From Bacteroidales bacterium (GTDB taxonomy: Bacteria; Bacteroidota; Bacteroidia; Bacteroidales; Dysgonomonadaceae): a DNA stretch of 13,307 nt. The translations under genes were made by a program, and so were the position numbers. The DNA is taken from positions 1 to 13,307 of the forward strand of contig JAAZMQ010000071.1 in NCBI GenBank assembly GCA_012798745.1, given 5' to 3'. The notes beneath the pieces were generated by a model. It did no database searches. It was not told the origin of the DNA and saw only the letters and a program-made list of their open reading frames with translations. Of the stretch, positions 1 through 6,176 are shown in pieces (position 1 is the stretch's first letter; the number at the start of each line of letters is the position of its first letter).

Positions 1-999
1 CAGGAATTCATGAATAATCAATCGGATTTTGAATTCGATTTTTCCGATGTGAAAGGGCAAGAGAATGTAAAACGCGCCTTAGAAGTGGCGGCAGCAGGTG
101 GGCACAATATTATTATGGTAGGCCCTCCCGGTTCCGGGAAGTCGATGATGGCAAAGCGTCTACCTTCCATTCTTCCGCCTTTTTCCATACAAGAGGCGTT
201 GGAGACGACCAAAATTCACAGTGTGGCAGGCAAAATGGGAAGAGATGTTTCGCTCATGTCCTGTCGTCCATTTCGTTCGCCACATCATACGATTAGCGAT
301 GTGGCAATGGTGGGAGGAGGAGCGTTTCCCCAACCCGGGGAAATCAGTCTGGCTCACAACGGGGTGCTGTTTCTCGACGAGCTGCCCGAATTTAACCGAA
401 GTGTACTGGAAGTATTGCGACAACCGTTAGAAGACCGCGTTATCACTATTTCTAGAGCAAAATTTTCGATTGAATATCCTGCCGGTTTTATGTTAGTAGC
501 CGCAATGAATCCTTGTCCGTGCGGGTATTATAATCATCCCGACAAAGAATGTGTTTGTCCACCGGGAGCTGTACAGAAATATTTGAATAAAATATCGGGG
601 CCATTGCTTGACCGTATCGATATTCAAATTGAGATTGTACCTGTACCTTTTGAGAAAATATCCGACAAAACACCTGCTGAACGAAGTTCCAAAATCCGAA
701 AACGCGTGATAAAGGCACGAAAAATTCAGGAGAAAAGATTTAAAAATGCCGAAGGTATTTATTGCAATGCCCGAATGACTTCGAAACAGCTGCATGAATT
801 TGTATTGGTTGACGAAGCAGGGCGCAGACTGCTGAAAACTGCGATGGAAAAACTTGGTTTGTCTGCTCGTGCATATGACCGAATTCTCAAAGTTTCGCGT
901 ACCATTGCCGATCTTGAAGAAAGCGAAAATATCAAAACATCCCATTTGGCAGAAGCCATCAGCTATCGCAATCTTGACAGAGAAATGTGGGCGCGATAA
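1..999 (+). CDS. comM: ComM/YifB-family AAA+ ATPase (Mg-chelatase-like), C-terminal part, start outside window
   Basis: The reading frame is open from base 1, so the Met at base 10 is internal and the gene is cut by the window edge. About 332 residues are present of a family that usually has about 510. The missing part should be the N-terminal Lon-protease-like fold. Seen here, counting from base 1: Walker A GPPGSGKS (residues 41-48), Walker B VLFLDE (122-127), the family signature MNPCPCGYY followed by two more Cys (a likely metal-binding knuckle), GPLLDRID as the sensor/arginine-finger region, and a helical Mg-chelatase C-terminal domain ending in REMWAR. ComM of Vibrio and Haemophilus is a hexameric branch-migration helicase acting on DNA taken up in natural transformation; whether it does so in this organism is inferred. 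The stop lies 8 bases from the stop of the converging peptidase gene, with no terminator visible between them. Confidence 0.93.
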   Translation, partial: QEFMNNQSDFEFDFSDVKGQENVKRALEVAAAGGHNIIMVGPPGSGKSMMAKRLPSILPPFSIQEALETTKIHSVAGKMGRDVSLMSCRPFRSPHHTISDVAMVGGGAFPQPGEISLAHNGVLFLDELPEFNRSVLEVLRQPLEDRVITISRAKFSIEYPAGFMLVAAMNPCPCGYYNHPDKECVCPPGAVQKYLNKISGPLLDRIDIQIEIVPVPFEKISDKTPAERSSKIRKRVIKARKIQEKRFKNAEGIYCNARMTSKQLHEFVLVDEAGRRLLKTAMEKLGLSARAYDRILKVSRTIADLEESENIKTSHLAEAISYRNLDREMWAR

Positions 1000-1007
1000 T
1001 AAGGTCG

Positions 1008-1676
1008 TTATTTACTTTTCTCGAAATGATGATCATCGTAATATTTACTGAAAGTATGTCCCCAGCGAAATCCCCGGTTTGCAAATTCTTTAACTACCGG
1101 ATGACCGGGATAAAATGTTCCGTTGAGTGTTGTATCTCGAATGCCGTTTTTCGGCTCATTGGGTAGGTTTTTATATTTCCATCGTAATGGATTGAAGCGC
1201 GGATTGATATCTATTGCCATGCCAATAGCGTGTTTCGAATAAGAGGGATTGCGATAGCAAAAACTGTATGTATTATTATCGGCCATCGATAAGCTGTCGT
1301 TCCAATTGTATTTTACTATGGGGATAACTTTTTCTATCACAAATTGTTGAGCAAGCATAAAATCGAATAAATAGACAAGATCATTGGCTATTTCTTGATT
1401 GGTAAGAATCTGACCTTTATGAATCTTTCCGTCTACTGAAAGATAAGTTACCTCAATAAGTTTAAGTTGGTCGATGATATGTTGTGGTGCGTTGCTTCCG
1501 GCAACAGCTTCTTCGAAGGTACAACGACTATCGCTAAGGGTATCTTCAATTAGATGTTTTTCTAAAACAAGGGGCTTCCGCCTTACTTCTACATTCTTTT
1601 GTTTTTGAGAATCGGAGCAAGAGATTAAAATACATGTTATGATGATCAGATATAAATTATATGAATATTTTTTCAT
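1008..1676 (-). CDS. M15-family peptidoglycan peptidase (VanY/L-Ala-D-Glu or D-Ala-D-Ala type), predicted lipoprotein
   Basis: This 222-residue protein begins with a short lysine-containing segment, a hydrophobic stretch and the lipobox LISC (Cys20), so it is probably a lipoprotein exposed to the periplasm. The zinc-peptidase signature SKHAIGMAID gives His149 and Asp156, and DDHH near the C-terminus gives Asp214 (catalytic) and His217 (zinc ligand). The seven-residue His-Asp spacing and the DxxH pair fit the M15 family, which cuts peptide stems of peptidoglycan. Which bond is cut cannot be read from the sequence. A GTG two codons upstream (base 1682) is an alternative start; I chose the ATG at 1676 because it directly precedes the Lys-Lys of the signal peptide. 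It follows tcdA by 26 bases on the same strand, so the two are probably cotranscribed. Confidence 0.85.
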   Translation of the reverse strand: MKKYSYNLYLIIITCILISCSDSQKQKNVEVRRKPLVLEKHLIEDTLSDSRCTFEEAVAGSNAPQHIIDQLKLIEVTYLSVDGKIHKGQILTNQEIANDLVYLFDFMLAQQFVIEKVIPIVKYNWNDSLSMADNNTYSFCYRNPSYSKHAIGMAIDINPRFNPLRWKYKNLPNEPKNGIRDTTLNGTFYPGHPVVKEFANRGFRWGHTFSKYYDDHHFEKSK

Positions 1677-1702
1677 TGTCACATATTGAATGTCAACTCA
1701 CC

Positions 1703-2428
1703 TTATGAAATAATATCTTGAATAACCAAGCTGGTTAGTGTGAAGCCGAAAACTGCTGTTACATGTACTACCGTTCCGTTGGTTTGTACCCTTCGGGAAA
1801 TATTGTTTTTGACCCATTCTGCTCCTTTGTTGGGATAGTATTCTTCACTATAAACACATAAAATGGGCTTTACCGGTTTCTCTTTTTCGCGAAGGTATCG
1901 ACGAAGTGCCGATGCAAGTTTGCAACCTTTTACTTTTTGAAATTCGGCTACACGGATTCGTAGTGGATCGATTTTTAGTGCTGCCCCCATCGAGGAAAAG
2001 ATTGTGGCAGGTGTGTTGGATGCCTTTACCATCAAGTGTGCTTTTTGTTGAAGCATATCTATGGCATCAATAATATAATCATACGTTTCCAAATGAAAAG
2101 ATTCTGACGTTTCTTCGTTGTACATCTGAGGAACGGCATTTATTTCGGCAAAAGGATTGATTTCGAGCAGACGATTTTTCATTACTTCCACTTTGAGTTG
2201 ACCGACAGTTTGCATAGTTGCAGGCAATTGTCGATTGATATTCGAAAGGACTACCTTGTCGGGGTCAACAATAGTTAGGTACCTAACGCCGCTTCGAATT
2301 AATCCTTCGGCACACCAACTTCCTACTCCCCCAACGCCGAAAAGAATCACCCGTTTAGAAGCAATTGCATTCATAGCTTCTTTCCCCACTAATAATTCCG
2401 TCCGAGCAAAAAGATCATTGTATTTCAT
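1703..2428 (-). CDS. tcdA: tRNA threonylcarbamoyladenosine dehydratase (TcdA/CsdL, E1-like)
   Basis: A 241-residue E1-like adenylating enzyme. TcdA uses ATP to cyclise the t6A at position 37 of ANN-decoding tRNAs into ct6A, strengthening decoding; it acts in the cytoplasm. Visible features are the Rossmann nucleotide motif GVGGVGSW (residues 31-38), the acidic strand end IVDPD (53-57), the SNINRQ signature (62-67), DAID (121-124) and the C-terminal HVTAVFGFT block shared with E. coli TcdA. E. coli TcdA has about 268 residues, so this one is slightly short. No ThiF/MoeB-type zinc-binding CxxC pairs are visible, which argues against those relatives. It is the first gene of a likely two-gene unit with the M15 peptidase. 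A promoter candidate lies about 19 bases upstream (2447-2477). Confidence 0.92.
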   Translation of the reverse strand: MKYNDLFARTELLVGKEAMNAIASKRVILFGVGGVGSWCAEGLIRSGVRYLTIVDPDKVVLSNINRQLPATMQTVGQLKVEVMKNRLLEINPFAEINAVPQMYNEETSESFHLETYDYIIDAIDMLQQKAHLMVKASNTPATIFSSMGAALKIDPLRIRVAEFQKVKGCKLASALRRYLREKEKPVKPILCVYSEEYYPNKGAEWVKNNISRRVQTNGTVVHVTAVFGFTLTSLVIQDIIS

Positions 2429-2446
2429 CCGGTTTCCAATTTTTTG

Positions 2447-2477
2447 TAAAAATAACAGGATTACTCACCCGAACAAA
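2447..2477 (-). promoter_or_regulatory. Bacteroidota-type promoter for tcdA
   Basis: Reading the minus strand, TTTG (2477-2474), a 19-base spacer and TATTTTTA (2454-2447) match the consensus TTTG/N19-21/TAnnTTTG, with one mismatch in the -7 box. The expected transcript start near 2440 gives a 5' leader of about 12 bases before the ATG at 2428. The -33 TTTG lies in the U-tract of the rubrerythrin terminator. Confidence 0.5.
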
Positions 2478-2512
2478 AAACGCATCTCCTAGACTAATAG
2501 TGATGCGTTTTT
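2476..2512 (-). terminator. Rho-independent terminator of the rubrerythrin gene
   Basis: There is a perfect 11-bp inverted repeat, AAAAACGCATC (2476-2486) and GATGCGTTTTT (2502-2512), around a 15-base loop. Read on the minus strand it ends in six T (2480-2475) and begins 22 bases after the rubrerythrin stop. The A/T flanks make it potentially bidirectional, but the only gene reading into it is rubrerythrin. Confidence 0.78.
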
Positions 2513-2534
2513 GATGAGTTTTGATGTAAAAATA

Positions 2535-3110
2535 CTAATAATTCTTATACATTGGTTCAAAATAGGCCTGTGAATGCAAACATGAGGGACAGGTTTTGGG
2601 AGCGGTTTTACCTATAAACACGTAACCGCAGTTGCGACATTGCCATTCAATTTCTTCCTTGCGGGAGAATACAGTGCCGCTTTTCACACGTTCAAGCAAT
2701 TTTCGGTATCGCTCTTCGTGAGCACTTTCAGCTTTCGCAATCATGCGATACATGACGGCAATTTCTTTAAATCCCTCTTCTTCTGCTATATCAGCACAAT
2801 GTGGATAAAGCACAGCCCATTCTTCGTGTTCACCGGCAGCTGCGGCTTCCAAATTTTCAGCAGTGTTTCCGATTACGCCCGCTGGATATGTCCCTGTTAT
2901 TTCCACCATTCCGCCTTCAAGATAATTGAACATTCTTTTGGCATGTTCCTTTTCTTGTTCTGCTGTTTCCATAAAAATAGCGGCGATTTGTTTGTATCCT
3001 TCTCTATCGGCTACTCTCGAAAAATAAGTATAGCGCATCCTTGCCTGTGATTCACCTGCAAAAGTCATCAGAAGATTTTTTTCCGTTTGGGTTCCTTTTA
3101 TACTTTCCAT
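2535..3110 (-). CDS. rbr: Rubrerythrin (diiron peroxidase with C-terminal rubredoxin domain)
   Basis: A 191-residue classical rubrerythrin. The family reduces hydrogen peroxide in the cytoplasm of anaerobes using electrons from rubredoxin or NADH-linked reductases. The four-helix diiron domain shows Glu20 (AGES), Glu53 and His56 (EKEH), Glu94 and Glu97 (GEHEEW), and Glu128 and His131 (ESAHEERY). The rubredoxin domain has Cys158, Cys161, Cys174 and Cys177. These positions closely match those of Desulfovibrio rubrerythrin, and the iron ligands are all present. The frame is open for 20 further codons upstream (to base 3170), but that part is AT-rich and overlaps the promoter, so I chose the ATG at 3110 (MESIKG). 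It is monocistronic: promoter 3141-3171, terminator 2476-2512. It implies an anaerobic or microaerophilic host. Confidence 0.96.
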   Translation of the reverse strand: MESIKGTQTEKNLLMTFAGESQARMRYTYFSRVADREGYKQIAAIFMETAEQEKEHAKRMFNYLEGGMVEITGTYPAGVIGNTAENLEAAAAGEHEEWAVLYPHCADIAEEEGFKEIAVMYRMIAKAESAHEERYRKLLERVKSGTVFSRKEEIEWQCRNCGYVFIGKTAPKTCPSCLHSQAYFEPMYKNY

Positions 3111-3140
3111 ACTGTTTTTAATTTTTATACGGTTTAAATA

Positions 3141-3171
3141 TAAATTTATTTGTTTTAATTGGAATAACAAA
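3141..3171 (-). promoter_or_regulatory. Bacteroidota-type promoter for rubrerythrin
   Basis: On the minus strand, TTTG (3171-3168), exactly 19 bases, then TAAATTTA (3148-3141) matches TTTG/N19/TAnnTTTG with one mismatch at the last base. It lies 30 bases before the chosen ATG and supports that start over the longer open frame. I see no recognisable OxyR or PerR operator, but I could not scan with a matrix. Confidence 0.55.
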
Positions 3172-3236
3172 ATTAATTAGTGAGAAGATGCATATTTTCT
3201 TTAAAAACCACCTAAATTCTGATTTAAAAACCTTCC

Positions 3237-3267
3237 AATTAATCTAGGGATTCCTAGAGAATTAATT
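3237..3267. repeat. Inverted repeat, possible terminator after rfbC
   Basis: Arms AATTAATCTAGG (3237-3248) and CCTAG (3253-3257) plus ATTAATT (3261-3267) pair with a 4-base loop and a 3-base bulge (AGA, 3258-3260). It lies 44 bases past the rfbC stop. A T-run (3266-3271) follows on the plus strand only; on the minus strand, where rfbC is read, T's come only after GGAAGG. Termination of rfbC is therefore plausible but not convincing. Confidence 0.35.
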
Positions 3268-3311
3268 TTTTGGTTTCATCAATATTTACTTTATCTCTGT
3301 AATTTGGTGTT

Positions 3312-3848
3312 TTAAATTTCGTGCAAAAGAGGATGTTTTTTGTCTTTTTCCGAAAGAATAATATCTTTTTCCGAAATCCGCCAGTCGATACCTAATTCCG
3401 GGTCATTCCATAAAATGCCTCCTTCGGATTGGGGAGCATAGTAATTGTCGCATTTGTACTGAAAGATAGCTTTCTCGCTCAACGTAATATAGCCATGGGC
3501 AAATCCTTTTGGGATAAAAAGTTGGCGTTTGTCTTTGTCATTGAGCTCAACAGCAACATATTTTCCAAACGTGTGTGATTCTTTTCGGATATCTACCACA
3601 ATGTCGAGCACTTTGCCTATTACCACTCTTACTAGTTTTGCCTGTGCATAGGGTGGTTTTTGAAAATGCAATCCACGTAACACACCGTAGGTCGATTGGG
3701 ATTCGTTGTCTTGTACAAAACGTGTGTTGCATACGTTTGCCGTAAACCATTGTTCAACGAACGATTCGAAAAAATATCCTCTTTCATCATAAAAGATGCG
3801 TGGTTCAATGATTTTTATTTCGTCGATTTCAGTATCGATAATTTTCAT
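3312..3848 (-). CDS. rfbC: dTDP-4-dehydrorhamnose 3,5-epimerase
   Basis: A 178-residue cupin enzyme that epimerises C3 and C5 of dTDP-4-keto-6-deoxyglucose, the third step towards dTDP-L-rhamnose for surface polysaccharide. Family marks are GVLRGLHFQ with catalytic His61 (and Arg58), FIPKGFAHGY with His118, YKCDNYYAP containing the expected Tyr acid, and LSEKDKKHP, where Asp169 should pair with His61. The length matches the usual 180-190 residues. It follows rfbA on the same strand after a 98-base gap in which I see no TTTG or TAnnTTTG, so it is probably transcribed from the rfbA promoter. An A-rich AAAAAG precedes the ATG. The dehydratase (rfbB) and reductase (rfbD) genes are not in the window. 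Confidence 0.95.
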   Translation of the reverse strand: MKIIDTEIDEIKIIEPRIFYDERGYFFESFVEQWFTANVCNTRFVQDNESQSTYGVLRGLHFQKPPYAQAKLVRVVIGKVLDIVVDIRKESHTFGKYVAVELNDKDKRQLFIPKGFAHGYITLSEKAIFQYKCDNYYAPQSEGGILWNDPELGIDWRISEKDIILSEKDKKHPLLHEI

Positions 3849-3946
3849 CTTTTTGGTATTTTGACATTAAATTACTTGATTTTCTTTTTTCCCATCCATT
3901 TGTTTATGTTGTTTATGGAGTTAATCCTATTCTGATTGGTTTACAT

Positions 3947-4819
3947 TTATTTTAGTAATTTAAGCAGATATTGCCCATAAGGATTCTTTTTCATGCTTTC
4001 GCCTTGTTCTCTGAGTTTTTTGTCGTCAATCCATCCGTTTCGCCAGGCAATTTCTTCAAGGCAGGCAATTTTTAATCCTTGTCGCTTTTCGATTACTTCG
4101 ATGAAAGTAGAAGCTTCAGAAAGCGAATCGTGCGTTCCTGTGTCGAGCCAAGCAAATCCTCGCCCGAAGAGCTGAACATGCAATTGATTCCTTTTTAGGT
4201 ATTCCTGATTTACCGTAGTAATTTCGAGTTCTCCTCGCGCTGAGGGTTTGATTTGTTTTGCTATTTCTACTACACTGTTGGGATAAAAGTATAATCCCAC
4301 CACTGCATAATTCGATTTGGGTTTTTCGGGTTTTTCTTCTATGCTCAACACATTACTGTTTTCGTCGAATTCTACCACTCCGTATCGTTCGGGGTCATTG
4401 ACGTAATAACCGAAAATGGTGGCCAATTGATTTTTTTCTGCATCGGTTACAGCACGTTTTATCATCTCGGGGAAGCCGTGTCCGTAAAAAATGTTATCGC
4501 CAAGTATCAGGCAGACTTCATCCTCTCCGATAAACTTTTCACCGATAATAAAAGCCTGAGCCAAACCTTCGGGACGGGGTTGTTCGGCGTAAGTAAAATG
4601 TACGCCATAGGTCGATCCGTCTCCTAACAGTCGTTTAAAAGCAGGCAAATCCACAGGTGTGGAAATAATGAGAATATCTCTGATTCCGGCAAGCATCAGT
4701 GCCGATATCGGATAATATACCATAGGTTTGTCGTAAATGGGGATCAATTGCTTAGATACTCCCCGTGTTATGGGATAGAGTCGGGTTCCTGAACCCCCTG
4801 CCAATACAATTCCTTTCAT
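3947..4819 (-). CDS. rfbA: Glucose-1-phosphate thymidylyltransferase
   Basis: A 290-residue nucleotidyltransferase that joins glucose-1-phosphate and dTTP to give dTDP-glucose, the first step of dTDP-rhamnose and related sugars. The N-terminal signature is GGSGTRLYP (residues 8-16) followed by Lys23. Metal-binding Asp108 lies in LGDNIFYG and Asp226 in LDTGTHDSL, and EEKP (161-164) carries a substrate-contacting Lys. Length and motifs match the RmlA short form. The open frame extends 10 codons upstream to 4849, but MKGIVLAGG at 4819 is the canonical beginning, and the longer start would overlap the -7 element. It is the first gene of an rfbA-rfbC unit, divergent from the acetyltransferase gene. 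Confidence 0.96.
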   Translation of the reverse strand: MKGIVLAGGSGTRLYPITRGVSKQLIPIYDKPMVYYPISALMLAGIRDILIISTPVDLPAFKRLLGDGSTYGVHFTYAEQPRPEGLAQAFIIGEKFIGEDEVCLILGDNIFYGHGFPEMIKRAVTDAEKNQLATIFGYYVNDPERYGVVEFDENSNVLSIEEKPEKPKSNYAVVGLYFYPNSVVEIAKQIKPSARGELEITTVNQEYLKRNQLHVQLFGRGFAWLDTGTHDSLSEASTFIEVIEKRQGLKIACLEEIAWRNGWIDDKKLREQGESMKKNPYGQYLLKLLK

Positions 4820-4846
4820 TGATGTGATTTTTAAAACTCGGGTGCA

Positions 4847-4854
4847 CAAAGTTA
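4847..4854 (-). promoter_or_regulatory. -7 element of the rfbA promoter
   Basis: On the minus strand this reads TAACTTTG, a full match to the Bacteroidota TAnnTTTG, followed by TGCA. The expected transcript start near 4840 leaves about 20 bases to the rfbA ATG. No TTTG stands at the usual -33 distance; the nearest is TTTC after 22 bases. Confidence 0.5.
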
Positions 4855-4892
4855 TAATAATATTTGAATATGTAAGGAAATAAAAAAATCAT

Positions 4893-4900
4893 TATCTTTG
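4893..4900 (+). promoter_or_regulatory. -7 element of the acetyltransferase promoter
   Basis: TATCTTTG is a full match to TAnnTTTG and is also followed by TGCA. The expected start near 4907 gives a leader of about 36 bases before the ATG at 4943. A TTTG at 4863-4866 is 26 bases away, longer than the usual 19-21, so the -33 box is weak or shifted. Confidence 0.5.
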
Positions 4901-4942
4901 TGCATTCATCTTCTAAGAATAACGCTCAATATCCTTACGGAC

Positions 4943-6073
4943 ATGTCAGTAGAAATAAGAAAAGTAACCACGAAAGAAACTCTCAGAAAATTTGTTCAGT
5001 TCGGCATCGATTTATACGAAGGGAACGAATATTTTGTTCCGCCATTAATTTACGACGAAATGGCTACGTTGAACCGCGAAAAAAATCCGGCTTTCGATCA
5101 TTGCGACGCAGCCTATTTTTTAGCCTATCGTGATGGTGCAATTGTCGGCCGTATTGCCGTGATGATCAATTATAAATCGAATGAGATATGGGATGAACGA
5201 AATGCCCGTTTCAGTTTTGTTGATTTTATTGATGACGAAGAAGTGGTGGATACACTCTTTGGCGTTGCTGAAGAATGGGCGCGCTCGAGAGGAATGGAAA
5301 AAATACATGGTCCGCTGGGATTTACCGATCTTGACCATGAAGGGATGTTGATTGAAGGTTTTGATCAGATAGGTACGATGGAAACCATATATAACTATCC
5401 GTATTACAAGGACCATATGGAACGGATGGGTTACGTAAAAGATCAGGATTGGTTTGAATATTTGATTCCTATTCCAGAGGAAGTTCCTGAAAGGTATGCT
5501 CGTATGGCAGACGTGGTGAAAAAACGTTTTGGTCTGATGGTGAAACATTTGAGGAACAAAAAGGATGTGCTTCCTTATGCACGTGATATATTTTTGTTGG
5601 TTAACAGAGCTTATAAAGATCTTTATGGTTTTGTGCCTCTTACCGACAGACAAATCGATTATTATGTGGATATGTATATTCCAATGGTGCGTCTGGAATT
5701 TCTTACGTTAGTGCTCCGTCAGGAAGATCATAAGCTGGTGGGAGTAGGCATCGGGTTGCCCAGCATGGCTAAAGCATTACAAAAAGCGAAAGGAAAATTT
5801 TTGCCAACCGGCTGGTATCATTTATATAAAGCGCTAAAAGGGAAAGATAATAAAGTGCTTGACTTGCTGTTGGTTGCCGTAGACCCTGAATATCAGGGTA
5901 AGGGCGTGAATGCGTTGCTGTTCAACGAATTTATACCTGCAGCCAGGCGATTGGGAATGGAAGTTGCTGAAAGCAATCCCGAATTGGAAGAGAATACAAG
6001 GGTGCGCTCGTTATGGTCCGATTTAAATGCTAAACATCATAAAACCCGAAGAGCTTATATTAAACAGTTGTAA
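4943..6073 (+). CDS. GNAT-like N-acetyltransferase, two-lobed, YghO-like
   Basis: A 376-residue cytoplasmic protein. Residues 58-76 (FLAYRDGAIVGRIAVMIN) look like the central strands of a GNAT fold. Residues 308-330 (VAVDPEYQGKGVNALLF region) carry the acetyl-CoA-binding GNAT motif A with a Q-G-K-G-V pyrophosphate loop. Between them, residues 122-175 show the block GPLGFTDLDHEGMLIEGFD ... NYPYYKDHMERMGY, which I recognise from a widespread uncharacterised family that includes E. coli YghO. The substrate is unknown and I assign none. The open frame continues upstream to a TTG at 4898, but that codon lies in the -7 promoter element, so I chose the ATG at 4943 (MSVEIRK). It is followed after about 100 bases by parE on the same strand, with a separate promoter candidate between. 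Confidence 0.8.
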   Translation: MSVEIRKVTTKETLRKFVQFGIDLYEGNEYFVPPLIYDEMATLNREKNPAFDHCDAAYFLAYRDGAIVGRIAVMINYKSNEIWDERNARFSFVDFIDDEEVVDTLFGVAEEWARSRGMEKIHGPLGFTDLDHEGMLIEGFDQIGTMETIYNYPYYKDHMERMGYVKDQDWFEYLIPIPEEVPERYARMADVVKKRFGLMVKHLRNKKDVLPYARDIFLLVNRAYKDLYGFVPLTDRQIDYYVDMYIPMVRLEFLTLVLRQEDHKLVGVGIGLPSMAKALQKAKGKFLPTGWYHLYKALKGKDNKVLDLLLVAVDPEYQGKGVNALLFNEFIPAARRLGMEVAESNPELEENTRVRSLWSDLNAKHHKTRRAYIKQL

Positions 6074-6085
6074 ATCTTCGGCTGT

Positions 6086-6093
6086 TAGCTTTG
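6086..6093 (+). promoter_or_regulatory. -7 element of the parE-coaD-protease operon
   Basis: TAGCTTTG is a full match to TAnnTTTG and lies 13 bases after the acetyltransferase stop. No clear TTTG stands 19-21 bases upstream. The resulting leader of about 77 bases has no structure I recognise. Read-through from the acetyltransferase gene is equally possible, since no terminator separates them. Confidence 0.38.
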
Positions 6094-6176
6094 TGATGAT
6101 GGTTGACAACTGAAAATGAATTCAAGATTAGTAGAAAAAAACTGTTGGCTGTTTGCCGATAGGGGTGAGTTGAGAT

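Noticed and set aside
493..945. Open frame of 150 codons on the minus strand opposite comM
   Set aside because: Antisense to the conserved ATPase core, with no recognisable motif.
2640..3050. Open frame of 136 codons on the plus strand opposite rubrerythrin
   Set aside because: Antisense to a rubrerythrin with all iron ligands intact; the Phe/Ser/Cys-rich translation is typical of a shadow frame.
3111..3170. Longer N-terminus for rubrerythrin (20 additional codons)
   Set aside because: The segment is AT-rich, overlaps the matched promoter (3141-3171), and the family begins at the equivalent of MESIKG; diiron ligand numbering fits the shorter start.
5120..5653. Open frame of 177 codons on the minus strand inside the acetyltransferase gene
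   Set aside because: Fully antisense to a gene with GNAT motifs, with no domain, promoter or ribosome site of its own.
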